Part shown: positions 39,535 to 49,824 of the stretch, one piece after another
Position numbering within the stretch: position 1 is the first letter of the stretch
Layout: every line of letters begins with the position of its first letter
From: Sphingopyxis sp. BE259
GTDB taxonomy: Bacteria; Pseudomonadota; Alphaproteobacteria; Sphingomonadales; Sphingomonadaceae
DNA: 64,000 nucleotides
Assembly (NCBI RefSeq): GCF_031457495.1
Contig: NZ_JAVDWM010000001.1
Span: 2,158,001-2,222,000 of the forward strand
Reading direction: 5' to 3'
Notes under the pieces: model-generated
What the model was told of the DNA's origin: nothing
Seen by the model: only the letters and a program-made list of their open reading frames with translations
Databases searched by the model: none
Made by a program: the position numbers and the translations under genes

Positions 39535-40818
39535 TCAGGACGCTTCCGGCCGCCGCGCCAAGCGCAACCAGAGCAGTATCTGGAGCAGCGCGAGCAGCGG
39601 CAGGATCGCAAACATCAGGGCAGCAAAGCCGAACAGCAGTGCGGGCGCCAGCATGATCCACGCCTGATCGGCATCAGGCAGCAGCCAATGGAACCGCCGC
39701 CGCTCGCCCGAATCTTCATACAGCGACCGCGCCACCAAAATTGTCGCGGCCAGGCATGGCGCCAAAGCCGCTTCAGAAAACAGGGGCATGCGATGCCCTG
39801 GCCCCGCCAGCGACACCAGCCAGGGGAAGATCGCGAGCAAGACCCAGGCGAAGGTGCGGATGACGTCGCGCACCCGGTCCTGCGCCGCGCTTTCGGCACG
39901 GAAAGCCGACAGGAACCGCATCGCGGTCAATCCCAGCCCGCCAAAGATTGCGACCAGCGCCCCGGCCGCCGCCAGACCGCTCGCCGCCAGCATAGCGACC
40001 GCAATCCACAGCGACGCGGTGACATAGGGCACGTATCGCGCCGTCGTCGGCGATTTGACCAGCAACGGACCGGCGAGCCGGATCAACGGCATCATGATCG
40101 CCGAGCGGCCAAACCCCATCCCGCCATATTCGACTTGTTGCAGGCTGGATTGTTCGATCAGCGCTGCGGTCGGCCGGTCGGTGACGATCGCGATCTCGCC
40201 CTGTTCGAACAACGCCGGTTCGCAATAGAGCCGCCGCGCGCCCGATTGCACCGCGAGGCGCAGCAGGGTGAGCATCATGTCCCATTCCCCCGGCGTCGCC
40301 GCGAGTTCGGCGACCATCGGCTGCGAAATGCTGGCCAGTCCACCCCAGCGCCGCGTCGCGTCGATACGCTCGAACCCTTGGGTCAACGGCGTGTCGCCGG
40401 TAACCAGGATCGCTGGCGCCCCTGGCTTGGCGATCGCGGCATAATGGGTGCCACCTGCCCGCAGGCCATCGGCGACCAGGATGATGCGGTCGTCGTCCTG
40501 GACCAGTCCCATCAGGTCGGCCGCCGCGCGGACTGGCGTCACTTTCACCCCGCGGCGGCGGATGCGGTCGCAGGTGGCGAGCAGGTCGGCCGGCAACGCC
40601 GCGACCGCAACTGCGACATGCGTCACACCGACATCGGCGAGCCGCGCCGCTTGCCGTTCGATCAGCGTTTCGCCCGCGACGGTTACAAGCGCCCGCAGCC
40701 CGCCGTCGGGCAAGACTTCGCTGGCGCCGATCAGCGCAATCAGAGCCATCGGCGGGCGCGAGGATGGTAAGGAGCCACGGCTGACCGTCATATGGCACCG
40801 AACCGGTTTGGCAAGCAT
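39535..40818 (-). CDS. nucleotidyltransferase-like domain fused to a membrane domain
   Basis: About 427 residues. The N-terminal 240 look like a Rossmann-type NTP-transferase fold (ALIALIGASEVLPDGGLRAL, AGETLIERQAARLADVG, VQDDDRIILVADGLRAG) but without the usual GxGTRL and DG/D metal motifs. The C-terminal part has about five membrane helices (VTASLWIAVAMLAASGLAA; FAWVLLAIFPWLVSLAG; IMLAPALLFGFAALMFAIL). The plan recalls CTP:inositol-phosphate cytidylyltransferase/CDP-alcohol transferase fusions, yet the D-xx-DG-xx-AR motif is absent. I infer a phospholipid or polar headgroup role weakly. Starts at 40818 (AGAGGG upstream), 40791 and 40749 are all possible; homology-like sequence begins at 40749. 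Confidence 0.65.
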   Translation of the reverse strand: MLAKPVRCHMTVSRGSLPSSRPPMALIALIGASEVLPDGGLRALVTVAGETLIERQAARLADVGVTHVAVAVAALPADLLATCDRIRRRGVKVTPVRAAADLMGLVQDDDRIILVADGLRAGGTHYAAIAKPGAPAILVTGDTPLTQGFERIDATRRWGGLASISQPMVAELAATPGEWDMMLTLLRLAVQSGARRLYCEPALFEQGEIAIVTDRPTAALIEQSSLQQVEYGGMGFGRSAIMMPLIRLAGPLLVKSPTTARYVPYVTASLWIAVAMLAASGLAAAGALVAIFGGLGLTAMRFLSAFRAESAAQDRVRDVIRTFAWVLLAIFPWLVSLAGPGHRMPLFSEAALAPCLAATILVARSLYEDSGERRRFHWLLPDADQAWIMLAPALLFGFAALMFAILPLLALLQILLWLRLARRPEAS

Positions 40819-40857
40819 CGCTTGTCGCCCTCTGACGCGGCGTGATACGCCACTGCG

Positions 40858-41565
40858 GTGACAGAGCATGGATCGGCCATCATCATCGGGGCTTCGGGCG
40901 GCATCGGCGCTGCGCTCGCGGACGCTTTGCAGGAGGAAGGTCGCCATGACGTCATCCACCGCTTCGCCCGGTCGTTTCCCGCCCCGCATAGGATCGACGT
41001 CACCGACGAGGCCTCGATCGCGGCCGCCGCGGCCCTGGTGCGCGACAGTGGCCGGCCGCCCCAACTGGTGATCGTCGCGACCGGGCTGCTCCATGCGGAT
41101 GACCGCCGCCCCGAACGCGCGCTGGCCGACATCGACCCCGACTGGATGGCACAGAATTTTGCCGTCAACGCGATCGGTCCGGCGCTGGTCGCCAAATATT
41201 TCCTGCCGTTGCTGCCGCGCTGCGGGCGCACCGTTTTTGCGATGCTGTCGGCGCGGGTCGGCAGCATCGGCGACAACCGGACGGGCGGCTGGTACAGCTA
41301 TCGCGCCTCGAAAGCCGCGCTGAACCAGCTTGTTCGCGGCTTCGCGATCGCCGAGACGCGGCGCAACCCCGACGCGCTGGTCGTCGCCTTGCATCCCGGT
41401 ACCGTGGACACCAGTTTGTCGGCGCCATTTCAGCGTGGCGTACCCGCCGAACAACTGACCCTGGCCGCCACCGCCGCCGCAAATTTGCTCCGGACGTTAA
41501 GCGCGCTGACGCCCGCCGAAACCGGCCGGATTTTCGCTTGGGACGGCAGCGAAATCATTCCCTGA
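40858..41565 (+). CDS. short-chain dehydrogenase/reductase
   Basis: Classical SDR of 235 residues. Rossmann motif IIIGASGGIGAALADAL, NAG-type segment replaced by VATGLLHAD, catalytic Ser in MLSARVGSIGD and the Tyr-xxx-Lys pair in YSYRASKAALNQ. It ends ALTPAETGRIFAWDG as in the CsgA-like SDR group. Substrate unknown. GTG start at 40858, divergent from the nucleotidyltransferase-like gene across about 40 bp. Confidence 0.88.
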   Translation: MTEHGSAIIIGASGGIGAALADALQEEGRHDVIHRFARSFPAPHRIDVTDEASIAAAAALVRDSGRPPQLVIVATGLLHADDRRPERALADIDPDWMAQNFAVNAIGPALVAKYFLPLLPRCGRTVFAMLSARVGSIGDNRTGGWYSYRASKAALNQLVRGFAIAETRRNPDALVVALHPGTVDTSLSAPFQRGVPAEQLTLAATAAANLLRTLSALTPAETGRIFAWDGSEIIP

Positions 41566-41647
41566 AAACCCACCGAATCGCTGGCGTTTGCCGCTATCGT
41601 CGGCTAGGTAAAAACAACCTCCCGAAAAGCAGAAAAAAGGCCGGGTC

Positions 41648-44386
41648 TTGACCGAAGAAAATACGCCGACGCCGCCGTCCGAAGACGGCATTTCGCCGAT
41701 CAACATCGTCGACGAAATGAAGACCAGCTACCTCGATTATGCGATGAGCGTGATCGTCAGCCGCGCACTGCCCGACGTGCGCGACGGGCTGAAGCCGGTG
41801 CACCGCCGCATCCTCTATTCGGCGTTTGAAAGCGGCTATGTCGCGGGCCGCCCCTATCGCAAATCGGCGCGTATCGTCGGTGACGTCATGGGTAAATATC
41901 ACCCGCACGGCGACAGCTCGATCTACGACGCGCTCGCGCGCATGACGCAGGACTGGTCGATGAGCGTCCCCCTCGTCGACGGTCAGGGCAATTTCGGCTC
42001 GATGGACCCCGATCCGCCAGCCGCAATGCGCTACACCGAATCGCGTCTGGCCAAGGTCGCCAACACCCTGCTCGGCGATCTCGACAAGGATACCGTCGAT
42101 TTCCAGCCGAACTATGACGGCTCCGAATCCGAACCGACCGTCCTCCCCGCACGCTATCCCAATCTGCTCGTCAATGGCGCGGGCGGCATCGCGGTCGGCA
42201 TGGCGACCAACATTCCGCCGCACAATCTGGGCGAAGTGATCAACGCGACGCTGGCGACGATCGACAATCCCGAAATCACCCTCGACGACCTGATGGCCAT
42301 CATCCCCGGCCCCGATTTCCCGACGGGCCCGCTGATCCTCGGCCAGGGCGGTGCGCGCCTGGCTTATGCCACCGGCCGCGGGTCGATCATGATGCGCTCG
42401 ACGCACATCATCGAAGAAGGCAGAAACGATCGCCAATCGATTGTATTGACGTCGATTCCGTTTCAGGTCGGCAAGTCGGGACTGGTCGAAAAAATCGCCG
42501 AAGCGGCGCGCGATAAGCGCATCGAGGGGGTGTCCGACATCCGCGACGAATCGAACCGTGAGGGCATGCGCGTCGTCATCGAGCTGAAGCGCGACGCGAC
42601 CGCCGAAGTCGTGCTCAACCAGCTGTGGCGCCACACCCCAGCGCAGTCGAGCTTCCCCGCCAACATGCTCGCGATCCGCGGGGGCCGTCCCGAAATGATG
42701 GGGCTCAAGACGATCCTGTCGGCGTTCATCGACTTCCGCGAGGAGGTGATTACCCGCCGCTGCAAGTTCGAACTGAACAAGGCGCGCGACCGCGCCCATA
42801 TCTTGCTCGGCCTCGTCGTCGCGGTCAGCAATCTCGACGAAGTCGTCCGGATCATTCGCGGCTCGACCAGTCCGGCGGCGGCGCGCGAAGCGTTGCTTGT
42901 CCGCGAATGGCCGATCGGCGACATTGCGCCCTATATCCGGCTGGTCGAAGCGATCGACGGTGAGATGGACGACAGCGCAAGCTATCGCCTGTCCGAAGTG
43001 CAGGTGAAGGCGATCCTCGACCTACGCCTGCACCGCCTCACGGCCTTGGGCCGCGATGAAATCGGTAAAGAACTCAAGGAACTGGCAGACGAGATTGAGG
43101 AGCTTCTGAGCATCCTCGCCAACCGCGACAAGCTGATCGCGGTGATGCGCGATGAACTGATCGCGGTACGCGACGAATTTGCCAAGCCGCGCCGCACGTT
43201 GCTCGCTCCCGCCGCCGACGGCATCGATGACGAAGATCTGATCGAACGCGAAGAGATGGTCGTGACCGTCACCATGGACGGCTATATCAAGCGCACCACG
43301 CTCGACACCTTCCGCGCCCAGCGCCGCGGCGGCAAGGGCCGCGCCGGCATGGCGACGAAGGACGAGGATGTCGTCACCGAAATGTTCGTCACTTCGACGC
43401 ACACCCCGGTGCTGTTCTTCTCGACGCTTGGCAAGGTGTACCGCATGAAAGTGTGGCGCCTGCCCGAAGGTGGCCCTGCGACGCGCGGCCGCCCGATGGT
43501 CAATCTGCTGCCGCTGGGCGCGGGCGAGACGATCTCGACCGTTCTTCCCCTGCCCGAGGACGAAACCGAATGGGGCAAGCTCCACGTCATGTTCGCCACC
43601 GCCAAGGGCAGCGTGCGGCGTAACAGCATGGACGCCTTCACTAGCATTCGCACGGCGGGCAAGATCGCGATGAAGTTCGAAAATGATGACGAGGATGATC
43701 GGCTGATCGGCGTCGCCTTGCTCGACGAAGGTGACGATGTGCTGCTCGCGACCCGCCAAGGCAAGGCAATCCGCTTCGCCGGCAACGAGGTGCGCGAATT
43801 CCAAAGCCGCGATTCGACCGGCGTTCGCGGTATGCGGCTGAGTGCGGGCGACGAAGTGATCTCGCTGTCGATCCTGCACAAGGTCGGCGTCGCCGATCAG
43901 GACGAGCGGGACGATTATCTGCGCCATGCCGCCTGGAAACCCGAAGACACCGAGGGCGTCCGCAAGCCGCGCGAAATGGACGATGTCCGTTTTGCCGAGT
44001 TGCAAGACCGCGAACAGTTCATCCTGACCGTCTGCGCCAACGGCTATGGCAAGCTGTCGTCGGCCTATGAATATCGCCGCACCGGTCGCGGTGGTCAGGG
44101 GATCACCAACATCGACAATATCGCCCGCAACGGCCTGGTCGTCGCGAGCTTCCCCGCCACCAAGGCGCACCAGCTGATGCTGGTCACCGATCAGGCGAAA
44201 CTGATCCGCATGGGCCTCGATTCGATGCGCGTCATCGGCCGCGGCACTGCGGGTGTGCGCCTGTTCGATGTCGCGAAAGACGAGCATGTCGTCTCTGCCG
44301 CGCTGATCGAGGAAGGTGAGGAGGACACGGTCGAGGACGACGTTGCCGAGGCAGCAACCCCGGAAACGGAAGCGCCTTCGGAATGA
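41648..44386 (+). CDS. gyrA: DNA gyrase subunit A
   Basis: Type II topoisomerase subunit (912 residues) that cuts and rejoins DNA to introduce negative supercoils with GyrB. Catalytic Tyr129 in [12 protein letters not shown]; quinolone region [10 protein letters not shown] with Ser90 and Asp94 (E. coli 83 and 87 equivalents) in the sensitive state. The C-terminal wrapping domain begins after the GyrA box [14 protein letters not shown] start at 41648 (TTG ACC GAA). The acidic tail ([19 protein letters not shown]) is typical. Overlaps the DUF952 gene by 4 bp. Confidence 0.97.
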   Translation: MTEENTPTPPSEDGISPINIVDEMKTSYLDYAMSVIVSRALPDVRDGLKPVHRRILYSAFESGYVAGRPYRKSARIVGDVMGKYHPHGDSSIYDALARMTQDWSMSVPLVDGQGNFGSMDPDPPAAMRYTESRLAKVANTLLGDLDKDTVDFQPNYDGSESEPTVLPARYPNLLVNGAGGIAVGMATNIPPHNLGEVINATLATIDNPEITLDDLMAIIPGPDFPTGPLILGQGGARLAYATGRGSIMMRSTHIIEEGRNDRQSIVLTSIPFQVGKSGLVEKIAEAARDKRIEGVSDIRDESNREGMRVVIELKRDATAEVVLNQLWRHTPAQSSFPANMLAIRGGRPEMMGLKTILSAFIDFREEVITRRCKFELNKARDRAHILLGLVVAVSNLDEVVRIIRGSTSPAAAREALLVREWPIGDIAPYIRLVEAIDGEMDDSASYRLSEVQVKAILDLRLHRLTALGRDEIGKELKELADEIEELLSILANRDKLIAVMRDELIAVRDEFAKPRRTLLAPAADGIDDEDLIEREEMVVTVTMDGYIKRTTLDTFRAQRRGGKGRAGMATKDEDVVTEMFVTSTHTPVLFFSTLGKVYRMKVWRLPEGGPATRGRPMVNLLPLGAGETISTVLPLPEDETEWGKLHVMFATAKGSVRRNSMDAFTSIRTAGKIAMKFENDDEDDRLIGVALLDEGDDVLLATRQGKAIRFAGNEVREFQSRDSTGVRGMRLSAGDEVISLSILHKVGVADQDERDDYLRHAAWKPEDTEGVRKPREMDDVRFAELQDREQFILTVCANGYGKLSSAYEYRRTGRGGQGITNIDNIARNGLVVASFPATKAHQLMLVTDQAKLIRMGLDSMRVIGRGTAGVRLFDVAKDEHVVSAALIEEGEEDTVEDDVAEAATPETEAPSE

Positions 44387-44691
44387 CCGCCTCGACCGCC
44401 TTCAAGGTGCTGACCCAGCAGCAATGGGCCGATTTCGAACGCGAACGCGTGTTTCGCGGCGCCCCGATCGACATCGCCGACGGCTATATCCACCTGTCGA
44501 CCGGCGAGCAGCTCGAAAGCACGATCGCCAAGCATTTTGCGGGCCAGTCGCCGCTGATGATCGCCGAGGTCGACCTGCTCCTCCTCGGCGACGCGATCCG
44601 TTGGGAAGCGGCGCGCGGCGGCGATCTGTTCCCGCATCTTTACGCGGAGCTGCCAATCCACGCCGTGGTCAGCTTGCAGCGGCGCGACTAA
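44383..44691 (+). CDS. DUF952 family protein
   Basis: Small cytoplasmic protein of 102 residues. DUF952 features are clear: an N-terminal FKVLTQQQWADFER, then DGYIHLSTGEQLESTIAKHF and RWEAARGGDLFPHLYAELP. Some DUF952 proteins are compared with ADP-ribosyl-transferase-like folds; function is not established. Translationally coupled to gyrA (ATGA). Confidence 0.85.
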   Translation: MTASTAFKVLTQQQWADFERERVFRGAPIDIADGYIHLSTGEQLESTIAKHFAGQSPLMIAEVDLLLLGDAIRWEAARGGDLFPHLYAELPIHAVVSLQRRD

Positions 44692-44763
44692 TTCACCTAA
44701 AGCCCCGTTGCCGCGCTTGGTTGCCATCGATAGTTCATCGCGCATCAGGATCGGGACAGTGCC

Positions 44764-45912
44764 ATGACCAGCCGCGCGATCAGGATAAGCGGGGCGGATG
44801 CGCGCCGTCTGTGCTTGCGCGCGCAGCGGCTTGACGAAGCTGCGCCCTTTGGCGCCGGCCCGTCGGCGGTGACGGCGGCGATCAGCCACCTCGGCTATGT
44901 CCAGATCGACACCATCAACGTCATCGAACGTTGCCATCATCACATTCTGTGGTCGCGCATCCCGAAATACCGCTGCGCCAACCTTGGCGCGGTGCAATCG
45001 ATCGAGCGGTCGGCGTTCGAGTATTGGAGCCACGCGCTCGCCTATATTCCGACGACCGATTTCCGCTTCTTCGCCCCCGCGATGGAGGCCCGGCGCCTTC
45101 GACCGCGTCCGCCTTATGCCAAAATCGATCCCGACGCTTATGCCGCGCTGCTGTCGCGTATTCGCGGCGACGGCCCACTCACGCTCCGTGACATTGACGA
45201 TGGGATCCGCGAAGAAAAGCAACATCCCTGGGCCAGCCGAAAGCCGTCGAAACGGTTGCTCGACTATGGTTTCTGGGTCGGTGACCTGACGATCAGCGCC
45301 CGAACGGGCATGCTCAAGACATATGAGCTGTCCGACCGGCATTTCGGGTGGGACCGGCGGCCAGCGGCGGCAACGCCGGACGAGTTTGCCGGCTATCTTC
45401 TCGACCGCGCGATCCGAACCCAGGGCATCTTCAGCCTCGAAAGCGCGACTTATGGCGACGCACCGGCAAAAGCTGCCGTGGCTCGACTGGTGGACGGCCG
45501 CATGGCGCGCGGGACGCTGGTGCCGGTCGAGATCGATGGATTGGCGCGCGCGAAACACTGGGCGGCACCGGCGGCGCTCGACGCGCTTCCATCGCTCGAC
45601 CCGGCCCGGCGCGTGCATATCCTGTCGCCATTCGATCCGCTGGTCATCCAGAGAAAGCGGCTGTCGGCCCTGTTCGGATATGAGCATCGGTTCGAGGCAT
45701 ATGTCCCGGCCGCGCAGCGCCGCTACGGATACTTCGCGCTTCCCGTGCTCGCAGGCGACCGGATCGTCGCGGCGATCGATACGAAGATGGATCGCAAATC
45801 GGGCGGTCTGCTGATCCAGAAATGGAGCTGGATCGTGCCCGAAACGAAGCGATTACGAAATCAGATCGAGACAGCGCTAGGCCGGTTCGAGCGATTCCAA
45901 CAGCGCGCCTGA
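44764..45912 (+). CDS. YcaQ-like winged-helix DNA glycosylase
   Basis: 382-residue HTH_42 family protein. It carries the QxD catalytic motif in GYVQIDTINVIERCHHHILWSR-type sequence (QID near residue 48), characteristic of YcaQ/AlkX enzymes that remove alkylated bases and open interstrand crosslinks, as distinct from the QxQ motif of AlkZ. The C-terminus ILSPFDPLVIQRKRLSALFG and the family block GYFALPVLAGDRIVAAIDTK are also typical. Located 72 bp after DUF952; may be expressed independently. Confidence 0.85.
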   Translation: MTSRAIRISGADARRLCLRAQRLDEAAPFGAGPSAVTAAISHLGYVQIDTINVIERCHHHILWSRIPKYRCANLGAVQSIERSAFEYWSHALAYIPTTDFRFFAPAMEARRLRPRPPYAKIDPDAYAALLSRIRGDGPLTLRDIDDGIREEKQHPWASRKPSKRLLDYGFWVGDLTISARTGMLKTYELSDRHFGWDRRPAAATPDEFAGYLLDRAIRTQGIFSLESATYGDAPAKAAVARLVDGRMARGTLVPVEIDGLARAKHWAAPAALDALPSLDPARRVHILSPFDPLVIQRKRLSALFGYEHRFEAYVPAAQRRYGYFALPVLAGDRIVAAIDTKMDRKSGGLLIQKWSWIVPETKRLRNQIETALGRFERFQQRA

Positions 45913-45945
45913 GTCCACTTCAACCAACCCGCCTGTCGATCTGAA

Positions 45946-46503
45946 TTACCGCCGCGCTTTCCACGCCCGCACCGCTGCCATCGTCTTTTCGACATGCGCC
46001 TGCGGTTTGCTGTCGGTGTAGGCGAGCAGGATCGTTCCGTTCGGCGCGATGACATAGGATGTGCGGTTCGACATCGGCTTCCCGTCCGCTCCCGGCATTC
46101 TGCTGTCATATTTCGCCGCGACCTTGGCGCCCGGGTCGGCGGCAACCGCGAATTTGTCACGGCACGCCGAGCGCGAAAATTCGGCGACGCGGTGGATATT
46201 GCCCGCAGTGACACCAATAACGCGCGCCCCCAGCTGGTTGAACTGGCCGTTGGCTTCGGCAAACAGATGCGCCTCGACGGTGCAGCCAGGCGTGAAAGCG
46301 GCGGGAAAGAAATAGAGGACGACCGGTCCGCCCCGCAGCACCTGCTTCAGCGACAGGCTGAACTCCTTGCCGCCCTGCGCCGCGGTCAGGGTGAAATCGG
46401 GAGCTTTTGTCCCTTGTTCGAGCGCCGCGATCCCTTGTGTCGGCAACGCGGCGAGCGACAGTCCGAACCCGATCGACAGGGCAATTTTCGTCAGCATTTT
46501 CAT
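45946..46503 (-). CDS. secreted peroxiredoxin (AhpC/TSA, Bcp-like)
   Basis: 185 residues. Signal peptide (LTKIALSIGFGLSLAALPTQGIA) then a thioredoxin-like fold: GTKAPDFTLTAAQGGKEFSL, peroxidatic Cys in FTPGCTVEAHLF, and VIAPNGTILLAYT. Likely reduces peroxides in the periplasm; it resembles Bcp/PrxQ proteins, and another Cys (SACRDKF) could be a resolving residue. Start ATG 46503 preceded by GGAG; a longer frame reaches 46599 but lacks support. Convergent with the YcaQ-like gene 33 bp away. Confidence 0.9.
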   Translation of the reverse strand: MKMLTKIALSIGFGLSLAALPTQGIAALEQGTKAPDFTLTAAQGGKEFSLSLKQVLRGGPVVLYFFPAAFTPGCTVEAHLFAEANGQFNQLGARVIGVTAGNIHRVAEFSRSACRDKFAVAADPGAKVAAKYDSRMPGADGKPMSNRTSYVIAPNGTILLAYTDSKPQAHVEKTMAAVRAWKARR

Positions 46504-46695
46504 TGACGGTCTCCACGCAGCTGGGCGGAAAACACCTTCCGCTTTGCCACCTTGTATCGCGCAATCGAAGCGGCGTGCGGGAAAATCGACCGTGGCCAAC
46601 CTGAAGAAATGGAAAAGCTGTGCGCTCGCTCGCCGCTTCGGCCGCTACTCCATCTCCCGATTGACCGCGCGGTCCGGCAGGCGCACTCTTCGCGA

Positions 46696-47538
46696 ATGAC
46701 CCTGACGATCGCCCCCAGCGGCCAATCCTGCGGCGCCCATGTAATCGGCGTCGATCTCACCCAGCCGCTCACCCCCGACAGCGTCGCCGAAATCCGCGCC
46801 GCCTGGCTCGATCATCTCGTCCTCGCCTTCCCCGATCAGAAGATAAGCGACGATGATCTCGAACGTTTCACGCAATATTTCGGCGGTTTCGGCGATGATC
46901 CTTTCATCAAACCGGTTCCCGGTCGCCGCCATGTCATCGCGGTCAAGCGCCGTGCCGACGAAACCTCGCCGCTGTTCGCCGAAAACTGGCACAGCGACTG
47001 GAGTTTCCAGGCCCGCCCGCCCTCGGGAACCTGCCTGTTCGGGATCACCATCCCGCCGGTCGGTGGCAACACCGACTTTTCGAACCAGCACGCCGCGCTC
47101 GACGCGATGCCCGATGCGCTGAGGGCGAAAATCGACGGTCGCAACGCGATCCACAGTGCGCGCGGCGGCTATGCGCCGTCGGGAATGTATGGCGCGGGGG
47201 ACAAGGATCGCAGCATGGACATTCGCTCGGGCGATGAAGCACTGGCGACCCAGACCCATCCCTTCATCCGCCACCACCCCGAAACGGGTCGCGAGGGGTT
47301 GTTCGGCTGCGCGGGCTACATCATGGGTATCGAGGGCATGGACGATGCCGAGGCGCTGCCGATCCTCTATGAACTGCTGCAATGGCAGGACCGCGAGGAA
47401 TTTCGCTACAGCCATGTCTGGGAACCCGACATGCTGATTATGTGGGATAACCGCTCGCTGCTCCACCGCGCCACCGGCGGCTACGACGGCCACGACCGCC
47501 TGCTCCACCGCACGACGATCGCCGCGTGGGAGGAGTAA
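46696..47538 (+). CDS. TauD/TfdA family dioxygenase
   Basis: Fe(II)/2-oxoglutarate-dependent oxygenase of 280 residues. The metal triad is visible: HxD in NWHSDWSFQ, distal His in GYDGHDRLLHRTTIA, plus the 2-oxoglutarate-binding Arg in the same C-terminal segment. The N-terminus MTLTIAPSGQSCGAHVIGVDL is the usual start of this family; the longer frame from 46552 overlaps the peroxiredoxin promoter. Substrate (sulfonate, phenoxy acid or other) cannot be read. Confidence 0.85.
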   Translation: MTLTIAPSGQSCGAHVIGVDLTQPLTPDSVAEIRAAWLDHLVLAFPDQKISDDDLERFTQYFGGFGDDPFIKPVPGRRHVIAVKRRADETSPLFAENWHSDWSFQARPPSGTCLFGITIPPVGGNTDFSNQHAALDAMPDALRAKIDGRNAIHSARGGYAPSGMYGAGDKDRSMDIRSGDEALATQTHPFIRHHPETGREGLFGCAGYIMGIEGMDDAEALPILYELLQWQDREEFRYSHVWEPDMLIMWDNRSLLHRATGGYDGHDRLLHRTTIAAWEE

Positions 47539-47571
47539 GGTCGACGGGTGAAGCGGCTGCTTTGGGGTAGA

Positions 47572-47623
47572 GAGCGGCCGTTGCCGATCCTCCCCGGGAC
47601 GGGGAGGAACTTAATGGCCGCTC
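47572..47623. terminator. nested inverted repeat between convergent genes
   Basis: Outer arms GAGCGGCCGTT and AATGGCCGCTC, inner arms CCTCCCC and GGGGAGG. It lies between the dioxygenase and YhhN stops and could end both transcripts, but has no T-run. Confidence 0.5.
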
Positions 47624-47641
47624 CCGGTCGTTTCCTGCCAA

Positions 47642-48307
47642 TCAGCTACGCCCTTCCCTCGCCAGCGTGCTCACCACCCCCCATGCAATCAGCGCCTGCC
47701 CTCCGAAATACAGCGGCCACACCAGCCACAGCGTGACGTCCTTTGACAGCACCCCGCCTTCGCCCGCAAAAATGAACAGATCGCTCGCCAGGAAGATCAT
47801 CGCGCCGATGCCAGTCCGGTGACGCGGAAAGCGGCTGGTCCACGCGGCGGCGGCCATCGCTGCGACGAACAGCGAATAAACGGCGGCATGCCACCATCCC
47901 GCCGCCGGGCTCAGCATCGCCCAGACAATGACCAGGGTCGCCGGCATCGTCAGCCATCCGAGCAGTCGCTGTGATGACGTCGTTTTTGTGCGCCGGTTGG
48001 TCAGATACAATGCGATCGCGATCAGGTGCCCCACGACAAATGCTACCGCTCCCGTCTCGAGCCCCTTGGCGTCGAGCAGATAATCGCCCAGCGCCCCGAA
48101 ACCGAGCGCCGCCGCGATCAACCAGCCGTTTTTCTCGCGGGCATTTGCCGCCGCCCACATCGCGAGCAACCCGACGCCCGTCGTCTTCCACGCCCAGATT
48201 GCGGGACCGTCGAGCCGCTGGAACACCGCGGCGAAAAAGCTGATCCCGCCAATCAGCGCGAGCCACCACAACCACCGCGCCCGGTCCCAGCTCTGCGTCC
48301 CGTTCAT
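47642..48307 (-). CDS. YhhN family membrane protein (lysoplasmalogenase-like)
   Basis: 221 residues and about eight transmembrane helices. YhhN/TMEM86 hallmarks: KTTGVGLLAMW, ALGFGALGDYLLDAK and FLASDLFIFAGE, with conserved Asp residues inside membrane segments thought to form the active site. Animal TMEM86 proteins are lysoplasmalogenases; bacterial homologues remain little studied. Convergent with the dioxygenase, divergent from trmFO. Confidence 0.85.
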   Translation of the reverse strand: MNGTQSWDRARWLWWLALIGGISFFAAVFQRLDGPAIWAWKTTGVGLLAMWAAANAREKNGWLIAAALGFGALGDYLLDAKGLETGAVAFVVGHLIAIALYLTNRRTKTTSSQRLLGWLTMPATLVIVWAMLSPAAGWWHAAVYSLFVAAMAAAAWTSRFPRHRTGIGAMIFLASDLFIFAGEGGVLSKDVTLWLVWPLYFGGQALIAWGVVSTLAREGRS

Positions 48308-48382
48308 CCCACGCCCCTTTGCATCTTCATCCCAAGGCGCCTACTGCGCGGCGAAGCAAGCGCAAGTCAACGGATAGGGTAA

Positions 48383-49720
48383 ATGGCGGAATACGACGTG
48401 CACATCATCGGCGGCGGCCTCGCCGGATCCGAAGCGGCGTGGCAGCTCGCCCAAGCAGGTTTCCGCGTGCGATTGTCCGAAATGCGCGGTGGGGGCGACA
48501 TGACCCCGGCGCATCAGGGCGACGCGCTCGCCGAGATGGTCTGCTCGAACAGCTTTCGCTCCGACGATGGCGACAGCAACGCCGTCGGCCTGCTCCACCG
48601 CGAGATGCGCACGTTAGGCTCGATCATCATGCGCGAGGCCGATGTCCACAAGGTGCCAGCGGGATCGGCACTCGCGGTCGATCGCGACCTGTTTGCGGGC
48701 GGCGTCACCCGCACGCTCGAAAACCACCCCAATGTGAACATCGTTCGCGAACGCATCGACACGTTGCCGAGCGAAGGCCTGACCATCGTCGCCACCGGCC
48801 CGCTGACCGCCGCAGGCCTAGCGGACAGCATCGGCGCCGCAACCGGCAAGGACGCGCTCGCCTTCTTCGACGCCATCGCGCCGATCGTCTATCGCGACAG
48901 CGTCGACATGGACATTGCGTGGATGGCCAGCCGCTGGGACAAGGTCGGGCCGATCGGCGACGGCAAGGATTATATCAACTGCCCGATGGACAAGGACCAG
49001 TATCACGCCTTCGTCCAGGGGCTGGTCGATGGCGACAAGACCGAGTTCAAGGAGTGGGAGACCAACACCCCCTATTTCGAAGGCTGCATGCCGATCGAGG
49101 TGATGGCCGAGCGCGGCCCCGAAACCTTGCGCTTCGGTCCGATGAAAGGCGTCGGCCTCGACAATCCGCGCACCGGGCGCTGGCCCTACGCCGTCGTCCA
49201 GCTGCGCCAGGACAATGCGCTGGGCACACTATGGAACATGGTCGGCTTCCAGACCAAGCTGAAGCATGCGGCGCAGGTCGAGCTGTTCCGTACCATCCCG
49301 GGGTTGGAAAAGGCCGAATTCGCGCGTCTCGGCGGGCTTCATCGCAACAGCTTCATCCGATCGCCCGAGCTTCTCGACGCGCAGCTCCGCCTGAAATCAG
49401 CGCCGCATATCCGCTTTGCCGGGCAGATCACCGGCTGCGAAGGCTATGTCGAAAGCGCCGCGATCGGGCTGATCGCGGCGCGCTTTGCCGCCGCCGAACT
49501 CGGCGGCCGAGACCTGCCGCCGCCGCCGGGCGAAACCGCACTCGGGGCGCTGCTGGGTCATATCACCGGCGGCGCCGATGCCGCGAGCTATCAGCCGATG
49601 AACGTCAATTTCGGCCTGTTTCCGCCGCTCGCCGATGACGTACGAAAGAAGGACCGCAAGCTGGGCTATACGCAGCGCGCGGGTGCGGCGCTGGCCGAAT
49701 GGGTTAAGGTGGCAGCTTAA
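48383..49720 (+). CDS. trmFO: tRNA (uracil-54-C5) methyltransferase, folate/FAD-dependent
   Basis: 445-residue flavoprotein forming m5U54 in tRNA with methylene-tetrahydrofolate. FAD motif [17 protein letters not shown], then [13 protein letters not shown] and the catalytic-Cys region [29 protein letters not shown] and the C-terminal [11 protein letters not shown]. TrmFO occurs in Gram-positives and alphaproteobacteria, which lack E. coli-type TrmA for this job. Diverges from YhhN across 75 bp. Confidence 0.96.
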   Translation: MAEYDVHIIGGGLAGSEAAWQLAQAGFRVRLSEMRGGGDMTPAHQGDALAEMVCSNSFRSDDGDSNAVGLLHREMRTLGSIIMREADVHKVPAGSALAVDRDLFAGGVTRTLENHPNVNIVRERIDTLPSEGLTIVATGPLTAAGLADSIGAATGKDALAFFDAIAPIVYRDSVDMDIAWMASRWDKVGPIGDGKDYINCPMDKDQYHAFVQGLVDGDKTEFKEWETNTPYFEGCMPIEVMAERGPETLRFGPMKGVGLDNPRTGRWPYAVVQLRQDNALGTLWNMVGFQTKLKHAAQVELFRTIPGLEKAEFARLGGLHRNSFIRSPELLDAQLRLKSAPHIRFAGQITGCEGYVESAAIGLIAARFAAAELGGRDLPPPPGETALGALLGHITGGADAASYQPMNVNFGLFPPLADDVRKKDRKLGYTQRAGAALAEWVKVAA

Positions 49721-49721
49721 C

Positions 49722-49810
49722 CGTCGCCCCCGCGAAGGCGCGGCCGCTTGAGACCTAATCCAGCTTCGCTGCGTAAACCGATGGCGGCCCCCGCCTTCGC
49801 GGGGGCGACG
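49722..49810. repeat. type-B palindromic repeat (two arms)
   Basis: CGTCGCCCCCGCGAAGGCG faces CCCGCCTTCGCGGGGGCGACG (ends given in part) over a spacer of about 45 bp. Fills the convergent gap between trmFO and the EF-hand gene. Confidence 0.75.
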
Positions 49811-49824
49811 ACATTATTGACCGC

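Noticed and set aside
41648..44386. Quinolone-resistance change in gyrA
   Set aside because: Ser90 and Asp94 are the sensitive residues.
44191..45687. 498-codon open frame opposite gyrA end, DUF952 and YcaQ-like gene
   Set aside because: Spans three real genes on the other strand and has no motif.
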